Of a stretch of 64,000 nt of DNA, positions 9,530 to 18,210 are shown one piece after another. This DNA is from Luteibacter anthropi. Its GTDB lineage: Bacteria; Pseudomonadota; Gammaproteobacteria; Xanthomonadales; Rhodanobacteraceae. Location of the stretch: contig NZ_JAARLZ010000012.1 in assembly GCF_011759365.1 (NCBI RefSeq), positions 95,005 through 159,004 of the forward strand, read 5' to 3'. The notes beneath the pieces are model-generated. The model worked only from the letters and a program-made list of their open reading frames with translations, had not been told where the DNA came from and did not search any database. Made by a program: the position numbers and the translations under genes. The stretch's first letter is position 1, and each line of letters starts with the position of its first letter.

Positions 9530-10528
9530 ATGGCAGTATCGTCTACTAGTGTGCTGCGGCCTCGTGGCCTCAGCGTCGAGCAGCTTGGAGCGAACCGCGC
9601 GAAGGTGGTGGTCGAGCCGCTCGAGCGTGGCTTCGGTCACACCCTGGGCAACGCGCTGCGTCGCGTGCTGCTCTCTTCGATTCCGGGCAGCGCGATCGTC
9701 GAAGTCGAAATCGACGGCGTGCTGCACGAGTACACCACTCTGGAAGGCCTGCAGGAGGACGTGATTGAAGTCCTGCTGAACCTCAAGGACGTTGCCATCC
9801 GTCAGCACAGCGGTGACGAAGTCACCCTGACGCTGTCCAAGAAGGGCAAGGGCGTGGTCACCGCCGGCGATATCGCCGTCGACCACTCCGTGGAAATCGT
9901 CAATCCCGAGCATGTGATCTGCCATCTCACCAAGGATGTGGCTCTCAACATGCGTCTCAAGGTGCGTAAGGGCGTCGGCTACCAGCCGGCAAGCGCCCGT
10001 CAGCACCCGGACGATGAGACCCGTCCGATCGGCCGTCTGCAGCTCGACGCGTCGTTTGCTCCGGTCCTGCGCGTTGCCTATGAAGTTGACGCCGCTCGTG
10101 TCGAGCAGCGCACCAACCTCGACAAGCTCGTGCTGGACATCGAAACGAACGGCACGATCGGTGCTGAAGATGCCGTCCGCAAGGCGGCTGAAATCATCAA
10201 CGATCAGCTGTCGGTGTTCGGTGACTTCTCGCGTCGTGAGAGCGATTCGACCAAGGCTGAGAAGGGCGGTTTCGATCCGCTCCTGCTCCGCCCGATCGAT
10301 GATCTCGAACTGACGGTTCGTTCGGCCAACTGCCTCAAGGCAGAGAGCATCTACTACATCGGCGATCTGGTTCAGAAGACCGAAGTCGAGCTGCTCAAGA
10401 CCCCGAACCTCGGCAAGAAGTCGCTGACGGAAATCAAGGATGTCCTGGGCGGACGTGGTCTCGCCCTCGGCATGAAGCTCGAAAACTGGCCGCCGCCGGG
10501 TCTTTCCCACGGTATGCAGCTGGGTTGA
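9530..10528 (+). CDS. rpoA: RNA polymerase subunit alpha
   Basis: 332 codons, [20 protein letters not shown]. The N-terminal dimerisation domain (about 1-235) contains [19 protein letters not shown]. The C-terminal domain (about 250-325) has the promoter-contacting helix-hairpin segments ([19 protein letters not shown]). Normal family length. Lies between rpsD and rplQ as expected. Confidence 0.98.
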   Translation: MAVSSTSVLRPRGLSVEQLGANRAKVVVEPLERGFGHTLGNALRRVLLSSIPGSAIVEVEIDGVLHEYTTLEGLQEDVIEVLLNLKDVAIRQHSGDEVTLTLSKKGKGVVTAGDIAVDHSVEIVNPEHVICHLTKDVALNMRLKVRKGVGYQPASARQHPDDETRPIGRLQLDASFAPVLRVAYEVDAARVEQRTNLDKLVLDIETNGTIGAEDAVRKAAEIINDQLSVFGDFSRRESDSTKAEKGGFDPLLLRPIDDLELTVRSANCLKAESIYYIGDLVQKTEVELLKTPNLGKKSLTEIKDVLGGRGLALGMKLENWPPPGLSHGMQLG

Positions 10529-10536
10529 TGTTTTAC

Positions 10537-10561
10537 GGGGCGATCGCTTTTCGATCGCCCC
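10537..10561 (+). terminator. 10-bp hairpin after rpoA
   Basis: GGGGCGATCG and CGATCGCCCC form a perfect stem around CTTTT, 8 bases after the rpoA stop. Only a weak T-rich stretch follows. It may partly terminate the alpha operon before rplQ. Confidence 0.5.
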
Positions 10562-10686
10562 GATCCTTTGTACGACCCAGCGGATGCTGCGTGCATTTCC
10601 ACTGGGAGCCTGAAGCGGTCCATAGAGGCCGTGCTCTTATAACGAGGCGTTCTGACAGCCTCGAACAGCGGGTAACCGCGGGAAGT

Positions 10687-10708
10687 CGGCCCATCCTGGC
10701 CGGTTTTT
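10687..10708 (+). terminator. Short hairpin plus T5 in the rplQ leader
   Basis: CGGCC-CATCCT-GGCCG followed by GTTTTTC lies 30 bases before the rplQ ATG, in a 209-base gap. This has the form of a small intrinsic terminator or attenuator in front of the gene. The stem is only 5 bp, so strength is uncertain. Confidence 0.4.
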
Positions 10709-10737
10709 CATAACAACAGACATAGAGAGTAATCACC

Positions 10738-11124
10738 ATGCGTCACCAGAAATCCGGTCGCAAGCTCAACCGCACGAGCAGCCACCGCGAAGCGATGTTC
10801 AAGAACATGGCTTCGTCGCTGATCAAGCACGAGCTCATCCGCACCACCCTCCCGAAGGCCAAGGAACTCCGTCGCGTCGCCGAGCCGCTCATCACGCTCG
10901 CGAAGACCGATGGTGTCGCCAACCGTCGTCTTGCTTTTGCGCGTCTGCGCGACAAGCAGGCTGTCGGCAAGCTCTTCGTGGAGCTCGGCCCCCGCTACCG
11001 CGAGCGTCCCGGCGGCTACCTGCGCATCCTGAAGTGCGGCTTCCGTCCGGGCGACAACGCCCCGATGGCCTACGTCGAACTCGTGGATCGTCCGCAGCAG
11101 ACCGACGCCGTCGACGCCGAGTAA
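10738..11124 (+). CDS. rplQ: 50S ribosomal protein L17
   Basis: 128 codons, [20 protein letters not shown], with the conserved [20 protein letters not shown] region. Last gene of the ribosomal block. It follows an unusually long 209-base gap after rpoA and ends just before a strong intrinsic terminator. Confidence 0.98.
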   Translation: MRHQKSGRKLNRTSSHREAMFKNMASSLIKHELIRTTLPKAKELRRVAEPLITLAKTDGVANRRLAFARLRDKQAVGKLFVELGPRYRERPGGYLRILKCGFRPGDNAPMAYVELVDRPQQTDAVDAE

Positions 11125-11147
11125 GCGTCAGGCATCAAGCGTCATCG

Positions 11148-11181
11148 AAACCCCGGCCGGGTGACCTGCCGGGGTTTTTTT
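11148..11181 (+). terminator. Intrinsic terminator of the ribosomal block
   Basis: AAACCCCGGC and GCCGGGGTTT form a 10-bp stem around a 10-base loop, followed by an unbroken T run to 11181. It sits 23 bases after the rplQ stop. Confidence 0.93.
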
Positions 11182-11274
11182 ATGCGTTTGGAGTGTTCGC
11201 TTCGCAGGGCTCGCTGTTAGGCCTCGCGCTCGGCACTCGTGCGCGGTCGCCTCTACCGAACGTGATCGCAGGCT
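11182..11274. other. Non-coding stretch with a degenerate repeat-module fragment
   Basis: The start of the 724-base gene-free interval between the rplQ terminator and dsbB (11182-11905). It holds TCGCTGTTAGGCCTCGCGCT, resembling the sequence at 63704-63727, so it is probably the eroded outer part of the composite repeat seen at 38135, 39176 and 63553. From about 11646 to 11905, upstream of dsbB, I see no gene and only isolated TTGACA boxes (11769, 11815) without convincing -10 partners. Confidence 0.5.
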
Positions 11275-11364
11275 GTTGTAGGAGCGCGCCTGCGCGCGAC
11301 CGGTTATCGCGAACATCTTCATCGTTTCGGTTCAAACGGTCGCGCGCAAGCACGCTCCTACAAC
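11275..11364. repeat. GTAG-type REP inverted pair
   Basis: GTTGTAGGAGCGCGCCTGCG at the left and its inverted partner ending GCACGCTCCTACAAC at the right enclose a spacer containing ATCTTCATCGTTTCGG. The spacer is conserved, in one orientation or the other, in several other copies in this window, so the roughly 88-base pair behaves as one unit. Confidence 0.9.
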
Positions 11365-11460
11365 GTTGCGGTGCTACCGGAGGGGTTGTATCCGACCGTG
11401 TCGGCGATGGCTATTTAGCCATGAGTATGCTTACGCGAGCACCCTTCGCGGATGCAGTCA

Positions 11461-11546
11461 GCTCCCTCGCCTCCATCAAGTCGCGCCAAGGGCCGCCCCC
11501 GCCGCCTCTGCTCATTTCACGGTGATCGTGTGGGAAAACCTTTGGG
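11461..11546. repeat. Composite-repeat module A
   Basis: The sequence around CGCCAAGGGCCGCCCCCGCC and GTGTGGGAAAACCTTTGGG matches, in the opposite orientation, 39271-39356 and, partly, 38228-38300. It is always next to a REP pair. No protein-coding potential is convincing in it. Confidence 0.8.
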
Positions 11547-11558
11547 CTACCGCGCCCT

Positions 11559-11645
11559 TGTAGGAGCGCGCCTGCGCGCGACCGGTTATCGCGAATGCCT
11601 TCATCGTTTCGGTTCAAACGGTCGCGCGCGAGGCGCGCTCCTACA
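11559..11645. repeat. GTAG-type REP inverted pair
   Basis: TGTAGGAGCGCGCCTGCGCG and the inverted GAGGCGCGCTCCTACA flank the spacer GCCTTCATCGTTTCGG, nearly identical to the copy at 11275. Confidence 0.9.
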
Positions 11646-11905
11646 CAATCCTGTGCTTGCGTGGATGGCCGGGATCGTTGCGGGCAGCGGCGTTTTGCCG
11701 CAGGAATTTTCGTCATACATGAGATCAATCGCCGTCTGCCATCGGTGTGGCTGGTGTAAATGGCCGTTTTGACAGGAAATCGGCTTTCCGGGTGACAGAT
11801 GTCTTTGCAAATCATTGACATGGTTGCAGACGAAACTTCGGCGGCCTACTGACAACGGCATGCACAAAGCGTTAACGTGGGTATCCCGCAACGCCCCGGC
11901 GCGCC

Positions 11906-12406
11906 ATGAATCCCAAGACCTGGTCTTTCCGTACCCGCTACCTCGCCGCGTTTGTCGTCTGTGCGGCGCTGATGGGTTTTGCTCTCTACGCCCAGTACGT
12001 GATGAATCTCGATCCGTGCCCGCTGTGCATTTTCCAGCGGATCGCGGTGTGCACCATGGGGTTGTTCTTCCTCATCGGCGGCCTGCATGCGCCGCGGAGC
12101 ACGAAGACGCGGGCTGTCTACGCCACGCTGGTCACCCTGGGCGGTATCTGGGGCATCGTCACGGCCGGTCGCCACCTGTGGTTGCAGAGCCTCCCGGCTG
12201 ACCAGGTGCCGGCGTGCGGCCCTGGCCTGGGGTATCTGTTCGACGCTTTTCCCTTCATGAAGATGCTCAAGCTCGCGTTCACCGGTTCGGGTGAGTGCGC
12301 CAAGATTGAGCCGATCCTGGGTATCCCGATGCCGGGCTGGACATTGCTCTGGTTCGTCGTCCTCGTCATCTGGGCCCTCGTGGCCGTCCGTCGTTCCGTT
12401 CGTTGA
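11906..12406 (+). CDS. dsbB: Disulfide bond formation protein B (DsbB)
   Basis: 166 codons, MNPKTWSFRTRYLAAFVVCA. DsbB reoxidises periplasmic DsbA and passes electrons to quinone in the inner membrane. Four hydrophobic segments are visible (about 12-30, 45-60, 68-86, 142-160). The essential cysteine pairs are C38/C41 in DPCPLC and C104/C131 in the second periplasmic loop. Length is normal. The next gene starts 44 bases later on the same strand, but a shared transcript is not proven. Confidence 0.95.
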   Translation: MNPKTWSFRTRYLAAFVVCAALMGFALYAQYVMNLDPCPLCIFQRIAVCTMGLFFLIGGLHAPRSTKTRAVYATLVTLGGIWGIVTAGRHLWLQSLPADQVPACGPGLGYLFDAFPFMKMLKLAFTGSGECAKIEPILGIPMPGWTLLWFVVLVIWALVAVRRSVR

Positions 12407-12449
12407 CTTTCCGCGCCGCCAAAGGCGCTTTAACGCAGGCACCCCCGTC

Positions 12450-13820
12450 ATGCAGCACTCCCTCAAAGCCGTAACTTCCCCGTCCCCCGACTGGGTACCG
12501 GGTTCGTGGCGGTCGAGGACCGCTCTCCAGCAACCCACCTATGAAGACATCCCCGAGCTGGATGGGGCCCTGGCCCAGCTTGGCGAGCTTCCGCCGCTGG
12601 TCACCTCCTGGGAGATCCTGGCGCTGAAGAAATCCATCGCCGAGGCTCAGGTCGGCGAGCGTTTCCTGCTCCAGGGTGGCGATTGCGCCGAGAGCTTTGC
12701 CGACTGCACCAGCCCGATCATCTCCAACCGTCTCAAGGTGCTGCTGCAGATGAGTCTCGTGCTCGTCCATGGCCTGAAGAAGCCGGTGCTGCGCGTGGGG
12801 CGTTTTGCGGGCCAGTACGCCAAGCCGCGCTCGGCGGATACCGAAACCCGCGACGGCATCACCTTGCCAGCGTTCCGCGGCGACCTGGTGAACAGCCCGG
12901 AATTCACCCCGGAGGCGCGCCGCCCCGATCCGCGTCGCCTGATCAAGGCGCATGCCCGTTCGGCCATGACGATGAACTTCGTCCGCGCGCTCATCGACGG
13001 TGGTTTTGCCGACCTGCACCATCCCGAGTACTGGGATCTGGCGTGGGTGGATCATTCGCCCCTGGCGGTGGAGTACAAGCGCATGGTTGCCAACATCGGC
13101 GACTCGCTGCGCTTCATGGAAACCCTGGGTGGTGAATCCATTTCGTACTCGCGCGTGGATTTCTACACCTCGCACGAAGCCTTGCTGCTGCACTACGAAG
13201 AGGCGCTGACCCGCCGCGTGCCGCGCCAGGACGGCTGGTTCAACCTGTCCACGCATTTCCCGTGGATCGGCATGCGTACGGCGGCGCTCGACGGTGCGCA
13301 TACGGAGTATTTCCGTGGCATCCGCAACCCGATCGCCGTGAAGGTGGGGCCGACGGTGCAGCCGGACGACCTGCTGCGTCTGATCGACGTGCTCAACCCG
13401 AATGAAGAGCCGGGTCGCCTCACGCTGATCCACCGCATGGGTAACGACAAGATCGCCACGCAGTTGCAGCCGCTGCTGGAAGCCGTGAAGCGTGAAGGGC
13501 GTCGCGTGCTCTGGGTGGCCGATCCCATGCATGGCAATACCGAGAGCACCAGCAACGGCTACAAGACCCGGCGTTTTGCCAATATCGCGGGCGAGCTCGA
13601 TCAGGCCTTCGATATCCATGCGGCCGCGGGTACACGCCTGGGTGGCGTGCATCTGGAGCTTACCGGCGAGAACGTCACCGAGTGCCTGGGTGGCGCGCGT
13701 GGGCTGGTGGAACAGGATCTCGACCGGGCTTACAAGTCGATGGTCGATCCTCGCCTGAACTACGAGCAGTCGCTTGAGCTGGCAATGCTGATTACCCGCA
13801 AGTCGGCCGGTATGGCCTGA
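12450..13820 (+). CDS. Class II 3-deoxy-7-phosphoheptulonate (DAHP) synthase
   Basis: 456 codons from the ATG at 12450 (MQHSLKAVTSPSPDWVPGSW). The enzyme condenses phosphoenolpyruvate with erythrose 4-phosphate, the first step of the shikimate pathway. It is the plant/mycobacterial class II type, with LLQGGDCAESFADC (Cys79 is the expected metal ligand), LTLIHRMGN and LGGVHLELTGENVTECLGG. Length fits the family. A longer in-frame extension upstream overlaps dsbB and is rejected. It is followed within 9 bases by a REP pair. Confidence 0.95.
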   Translation: MQHSLKAVTSPSPDWVPGSWRSRTALQQPTYEDIPELDGALAQLGELPPLVTSWEILALKKSIAEAQVGERFLLQGGDCAESFADCTSPIISNRLKVLLQMSLVLVHGLKKPVLRVGRFAGQYAKPRSADTETRDGITLPAFRGDLVNSPEFTPEARRPDPRRLIKAHARSAMTMNFVRALIDGGFADLHHPEYWDLAWVDHSPLAVEYKRMVANIGDSLRFMETLGGESISYSRVDFYTSHEALLLHYEEALTRRVPRQDGWFNLSTHFPWIGMRTAALDGAHTEYFRGIRNPIAVKVGPTVQPDDLLRLIDVLNPNEEPGRLTLIHRMGNDKIATQLQPLLEAVKREGRRVLWVADPMHGNTESTSNGYKTRRFANIAGELDQAFDIHAAAGTRLGGVHLELTGENVTECLGGARGLVEQDLDRAYKSMVDPRLNYEQSLELAMLITRKSAGMA

Positions 13821-13828
13821 AAAGCTGT

Positions 13829-13896
13829 TGTAGGAGCGCGCCTCGCGCGCGACAGGTGGTCGCATGACTCTGTCGCGCGCGAGGCGCGCTCCTACA
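13829..13896. repeat. GTAG-type REP inverted pair (short spacer)
   Basis: TGTAGGAGCGCGCCTCGCGC and its mirror GCGAGGCGCGCTCCTACA lie directly downstream of the DAHP synthase gene. The inner part is shorter than in other copies, making an almost continuous 68-base hairpin. Confidence 0.9.
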
Positions 13897-13990
13897 TGGA
13901 TCGCAGTAGCGTCCATCCCACGATGGTCGCATGTCTCGTCACGGCGGCCGGGGAGGATAATGGGCACTCCCCATCCCCCGAGCTTGTCCC

Positions 13991-15511
13991 ATGTCCACCG
14001 AGCGAATCCGCCATTCCCTCCTGCGCGACCGCGTGGTCTCTGCCGAAGCGGCCGCCGCGCTGATCCAGCCCGGCGAAACCGTGGCGATGAGCGGTTTCAC
14101 GGGGTCGGGCTATCCGAAGGCGGTGCCCCTGGCCCTGGCGCGTCGCATCGAGGATGCGCATGTCGACGGGCGGGATTTCAAGATCCGCCTCATGACGGGC
14201 GCCTCCACGGCGCCTGAACTCGATGGCGCGCTGGCGAAGGCCGATGGCATCGCGTTGCGCATGCCGTTCCAGACCGATCCCGACGCGCGCCAGCGGATCA
14301 ATGCCGGCACGCTGGATTACATCGATATCCACCTGAGCCATGTTGCCCAGCATGTATGGTTTGGCTTCTACGGTGACATCCATACCGCCGTGATTGAAGT
14401 CGCCGGCATTCGCGAGGATGGCAGCCTGATTCCGTCTACCTCGATAGGCAACAACAAGACCTGGCTCGATCTGGCGAAGAAGGTCATCGTTGAAGTCAAC
14501 GACTGGCAGCCGGAAGGCATCGACGGCATGCACGATGTCTACTACGGAACCGCATTGCCACCGCATCGCAAGCCCATTCCCCTGGTGCACGCTGACGATC
14601 GCATCGGCGAGACATCGCTGCACTGCGACCCTGACAAGATCGTTGCGGTCGTGCGCACGCATGGTCCGGATCGCAATAGCCCCTTCACACCGGGTGATGC
14701 CACCAGCGAGCGTATCGCCGAACACCTCATCGACTTCCTGAAGCACGAGGTGGCCAAGGGGCGCTTGCCGGCGAACCTGCTGCCCTTGCAGTCCGGTGTC
14801 GGCAATATTCCCAACGCCGTGCTGGCGGGCCTGGCCAGCAGTGGTTTCCGCGACCTCTCCGCGTTCACCGAGGTGATCCAGGATGGCATGCTGGATCTGC
14901 TGCGCAGTGGCGTGCTCAAGGTGGCTTCCTGCACGGGCTTTGCCCTGAGCCCCGAGGCCAACGAGGAGTTCAAGCGCAACATCGCTTTCTACCGTGAGCG
15001 GATCATCATGCGCACGCAGGAGATCTCGAACCATCCCGAGCTTGTGCGCCGCCTTGGCTGTATCGCGATGAACGGCATGATCGAAGCCGATCTCTATGGC
15101 AACGTGAATTCCACACACGTCATGGGCAGCCGCATCATGAACGGCATCGGTGGTTCGGGTGACTTCGCCCGCAACAGTTTCCTTTCCATCTTCCTGAGCC
15201 CCAGTACGGCAAAGAACGGCAGCATCTCGGCGATCGTGCCCATGGTGAGCCATGTGGACCACACCGAGCACGACGTTTCCATCGTCGTTACCGAGCACGG
15301 TCTGGCCGACCTGCGCGGACTGCCGCCGCGTCATCGTGCGCGCCAGCTGATCGATCGTTGCGTAGCCCCGTCGTATCGCGCGCAGCTGGAGGATTATTTC
15401 GACCGTGCCTCGCGTGCCAGCTTTGGCAAGCACACGCCGCACCTGTTGCCGGAAGCCCTGTCCTGGCACCAGCGCTGGCTGGATACCGGGACGATGCTCA
15501 AGGACGCCTGA
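13991..15511 (+). CDS. Acetyl-CoA hydrolase/transferase family protein (succinyl-CoA:acetate CoA-transferase type)
   Basis: 506 codons, MSTERIRHSLLRDRVVSAEA. Two CoA-transferase domains are visible: the first has QPGETVAMSGFTGSGYPKAV (about 22-45), the second the FTEVIQDGM motif with Glu294 as the expected catalytic residue that forms the glutamyl-CoA thioester. GGSGDFARNSFLS near 394 is the oxyanion/CoA loop. Such enzymes move CoA between succinyl-CoA and acetate or hydrolyse acetyl-CoA; which of the two cannot be settled from sequence. It is flanked by a REP pair upstream and a convergent methyltransferase downstream. Confidence 0.9.
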   Translation: MSTERIRHSLLRDRVVSAEAAAALIQPGETVAMSGFTGSGYPKAVPLALARRIEDAHVDGRDFKIRLMTGASTAPELDGALAKADGIALRMPFQTDPDARQRINAGTLDYIDIHLSHVAQHVWFGFYGDIHTAVIEVAGIREDGSLIPSTSIGNNKTWLDLAKKVIVEVNDWQPEGIDGMHDVYYGTALPPHRKPIPLVHADDRIGETSLHCDPDKIVAVVRTHGPDRNSPFTPGDATSERIAEHLIDFLKHEVAKGRLPANLLPLQSGVGNIPNAVLAGLASSGFRDLSAFTEVIQDGMLDLLRSGVLKVASCTGFALSPEANEEFKRNIAFYRERIIMRTQEISNHPELVRRLGCIAMNGMIEADLYGNVNSTHVMGSRIMNGIGGSGDFARNSFLSIFLSPSTAKNGSISAIVPMVSHVDHTEHDVSIVVTEHGLADLRGLPPRHRARQLIDRCVAPSYRAQLEDYFDRASRASFGKHTPHLLPEALSWHQRWLDTGTMLKDA

Positions 15512-15538
15512 GTCCGGATCGCCTGACGACGCCCGTCG

Positions 15539-16225
15539 TCAGGCTCCCTCGAAGAGGCTCACCAGCGTACCGCCCTTGAAGGGGAGCGTTGCCGACCGGA
15601 ACGGCGCGCGCGTGAGCCGGTCGATGGCCGAACCCAGTTCGGCACGGAACTGGCCGACGTTGTCGAGTACGACGACGGCACCTTTCGCCAGGCGAGGTTC
15701 CACGATGTGCAGGATATCGGCCGCGAGTCGTGGCCACCCGTCGAGCAGAAGGAAATCGATACCGTCGGCAACCTCCCGAAGCGTTTCCCGCGCGTCACCA
15801 CTTTTTATGTCGACGTATTCGGCCAGCCCAGCCCGTTGCAGGTGAGCGCGGGCGCGGGTGACTTTTGCGGGTACGAGTTCGGTACCGATGACCTTGCCGC
15901 CCGATGCATTGTCGCGGACTGCTGCAGCCAGATAGATCGTGGATACGCCGAACGATGTTCCGAACTCCACGATATGCCGGGCGTTTCGTGAGCGGGCAAG
16001 AAGGTAAAGCAGCTCGCCCTGTGCCTGATCGATAGGCAGCATCTTGTCGTCGAAGAAGCTCATGTCCTTCGGTGGTCTGACAGGCCTTCCCAGCAGCATG
16101 GCCGGAAGACGGGGCAGGTAATGGCCCAGCATGGACCTCAGCTGTCGCTTCGCCATGGCGTGCAGATCGTCGATGGTGGCCTGCGCCAGGGGATCCAGGG
16201 GCGATGGTTTGGTTTTCGTGGTCAT
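15539..16225 (-). CDS. O-methyltransferase-like SAM-dependent methyltransferase
   Basis: 228 codons from the ATG at 16225 (MTTKTKPSPLDPLAQATIDD), chosen because GGAGGTGACACC sits just before it; a start 7 codons earlier is possible. The SAM-binding motif I is HIVEFGTSFGVSTIYLA at about residue 84, with acidic IGTELVP following and DFLLLDGWP as the motif IV region. The methyl acceptor is unknown. It is divergent from an AraC-type regulator with an 83-base shared upstream region, so that regulator may control it. Confidence 0.85.
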   Translation of the reverse strand: MTTKTKPSPLDPLAQATIDDLHAMAKRQLRSMLGHYLPRLPAMLLGRPVRPPKDMSFFDDKMLPIDQAQGELLYLLARSRNARHIVEFGTSFGVSTIYLAAAVRDNASGGKVIGTELVPAKVTRARAHLQRAGLAEYVDIKSGDARETLREVADGIDFLLLDGWPRLAADILHIVEPRLAKGAVVVLDNVGQFRAELGSAIDRLTRAPFRSATLPFKGGTLVSLFEGA

Positions 16226-16308
16226 GGTGTCACCTCCGTGGAGCACCTTAGTGCGGCGCTTGCTGACCGGAGTAAGCTATTCCCGTCAATCCATAGCTCA
16301 AATACGTC

Positions 16309-17088
16309 ATGGCTGATTACGTCGCGACCTATCTGCCCTTGCCCGCGGGTCAATCGATCGTGGCGGTGCGTGGCACCAATCCGGCCGGGCACCGGTCCTT
16401 GCCGCACCGCCATCCCGAGGGACAGCTTCTGGGTTCGGTGAGGGGGCTGCTGACTGTCGGCACGGAACAAGGTGTTGGCGTGGTGCCTGCCATCCATGCG
16501 GTGTGGATGCCACCTCACTGTGTTCACTGGGCCCGGTCGCATGGTGCCATGGATGGGTGGACGGTCTACGTGGATGAACCTGCCTGCATGAACCTGCCTT
16601 CGAGGCCATGCGCGATCCGTTCATCGGCGCTGTTGCGGGAGGCGGTGTTCCGGGCCGCCAGCTGGTTGCCCGGCGAAAGGACGGCTGCGGATGAGCGCGT
16701 TGCAGGGGTGATACTCGATGAAATCGGCAGCTTGCCGTCGGAGTCCTTCGGCCTTCCGCTACCCAGCGATCCACGTCTTCTGCGCGTCGCGACAGCACTT
16801 ATCGATGACCCGTCGGATCAGCGCGGCGTTACCTACTGGGCAGCCGTGGCGGCGGTCAGCGAACGCACGCTTGGCCGTGGCTTTATCGCGGAAACAGGGT
16901 TTCACTTCAGTGCATGGCGTCAGCGCGCCCGTTTGCTCAAGGCGCTGGAAATGCTGGCCGACCAACGCCCCGTGGTGACGATTGCCCTGGACCTGGGCTA
17001 TGCCACGGCGAGCGCCTTTATTGCCTTGTTTCGCAGGGTGCTCGGCGAAACGCCGGCTTCGTACAGGGCGAGGCTGATGGGTGCGTAG
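16309..17088 (+). CDS. AraC-family transcriptional regulator
   Basis: 259 codons, MADYVATYLPLPAGQSIVAV. The N-terminal half is a cupin-like sensor domain (HRHPEGQLLGSVRGLLTV near residue 33). The C-terminal region (about 155-256) carries two helix-turn-helix units, including VSERTLGRGFIAETGFHFSA and ALDLGYATASAFIALFRRVL. Small size and sensor resemble AraC regulators that act on adjacent genes. The divergent methyltransferase is the natural candidate target (inference). Confidence 0.88.
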   Translation: MADYVATYLPLPAGQSIVAVRGTNPAGHRSLPHRHPEGQLLGSVRGLLTVGTEQGVGVVPAIHAVWMPPHCVHWARSHGAMDGWTVYVDEPACMNLPSRPCAIRSSALLREAVFRAASWLPGERTAADERVAGVILDEIGSLPSESFGLPLPSDPRLLRVATALIDDPSDQRGVTYWAAVAAVSERTLGRGFIAETGFHFSAWRQRARLLKALEMLADQRPVVTIALDLGYATASAFIALFRRVLGETPASYRARLMGA

Positions 17089-17107
17089 CGACGGCTACGC
17101 GTTGTCG

Positions 17108-18175
17108 TCACGTCATGCCGTGTTGCTTCATCGCCCATGCGACATGTTCACGCACGACATCGGAAGCATGATGGGCACGGGATTGAAGTGCGCTGACGAC
17201 ATCGGCACTTGTCGGTGCATTGCCCAGTCCAACCGCCAGGTTGCGTAACCAGCCCTCGTAGCCCGTGCGCCGGATGGCCATGCCTTCGGTGCGTGAGAGA
17301 AAGGTTTCTTCACTCCATCCGAACAGCTCGACCAGTTTTGCGCCATCCAGGCTATGTCGCGGAGCGAAATCAGGCTCCGTCGCATCCTGCGCGAACTTGT
17401 TCCAGGGGCAGATGAGCTGGCAGTCGTCGCAGCCGAAAACACGGTTGCCCATCGGTGCCCGAAGTTCCTCGGGGATGCTGCCCTTCAGCTCGATGGTGAG
17501 ATAGGAAATGCATTTGCGTGCATCGAGCCGATAAGGCGCCACGATGGCTTGCGTAGGACAGATATCGATGCAGCGGCGACAGCTGCCGCAATGTGCGCTG
17601 GCGGGTTCATCGATGGGCAGCGGCAGGTTGGTGTACAGCTCGCCAAGGAAGAAGTACGACCCCGCACGTTTGTTGATCAAGACGGTGTGCTTGCCGATCC
17701 AGCCCAGGCCGGCATTGCGCGCAAGCGCCTTTTCAAGCACGGGCGCGGAGTCGACATAGGCACGATAGGCAAAGTTGCCGACGCGTTCGGTGATGCGTGC
17801 GGCCAGCTTTTGCAGACGGTTGCGGATCACCTTGTGATAGTCGCGGCCCAGGGCGTAACGGGCCACATAGGCCTTCTCGCCATCGTGGATCACGCCCCAC
17901 GCATTGGCCGTGCCCGGCGGGATGTAATCCATGCGTACCGACACCACCCGCAGCGTGCCGGGCTCCAGCTCCGCAGGGCGGCTGCGCCGCGTGCCATGCC
18001 GTGCCATGTAGTCCATCTCGCCATGGTGGCCGTCGGCCAGCCAGCGTTCGAGGTAGGCCTCGTCGTGGCCCAGGTCGGTACCGGCAATGCCCACGTCGGC
18101 GAAGCCGAGTTCACGGGCCCAGTGCTTGATGTCCCGGGCGAGGGCGGCGTAGTCGGTGGCGGCGGGATCGTGCAT
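17108..18175 (-). CDS. queG: Epoxyqueuosine reductase QueG
   Basis: 355 codons, MHDPAATDYAALARDIKHWA. QueG reduces epoxyqueuosine to queuosine in tRNA using cobalamin and two [4Fe-4S] clusters. The ferredoxin-like cysteines are C196, C199, C202 and C206, and the second set C222, C249, C252 and C256. D142 in VDSAPVLEKALARNAGLGWI is the expected catalytic acid. A HEAT-like tail follows. Gene is divergent from nnr across only 35 bases. Confidence 0.95.
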   Translation of the reverse strand: MHDPAATDYAALARDIKHWARELGFADVGIAGTDLGHDEAYLERWLADGHHGEMDYMARHGTRRSRPAELEPGTLRVVSVRMDYIPPGTANAWGVIHDGEKAYVARYALGRDYHKVIRNRLQKLAARITERVGNFAYRAYVDSAPVLEKALARNAGLGWIGKHTVLINKRAGSYFFLGELYTNLPLPIDEPASAHCGSCRRCIDICPTQAIVAPYRLDARKCISYLTIELKGSIPEELRAPMGNRVFGCDDCQLICPWNKFAQDATEPDFAPRHSLDGAKLVELFGWSEETFLSRTEGMAIRRTGYEGWLRNLAVGLGNAPTSADVVSALQSRAHHASDVVREHVAWAMKQHGMT

Positions 18176-18198
18176 GCGTCCATTCTACCGGGGGCTCC

Positions 18199-18204
18199 TA
18201 TAAT
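18199..18204 (+). promoter_or_regulatory. Consensus -10 box at the nnr start, possible leaderless promoter
   Basis: A perfect TATAAT ends 6 bases before the nnr ATG at 18211, so the expected transcription start coincides with the A of the start codon. The -35 region (GCGTCC) is weak. This would make an mRNA without a 5' leader. Confidence 0.45.
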
Positions 18205-18210
18205 TGCCGG

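Noticed and set aside
11769..11820. TTGACA boxes upstream of dsbB as promoters
   Set aside because: Perfect -35-like hexamers at 11769 and 11815, but no acceptable -10 at 16-18 bases from either.
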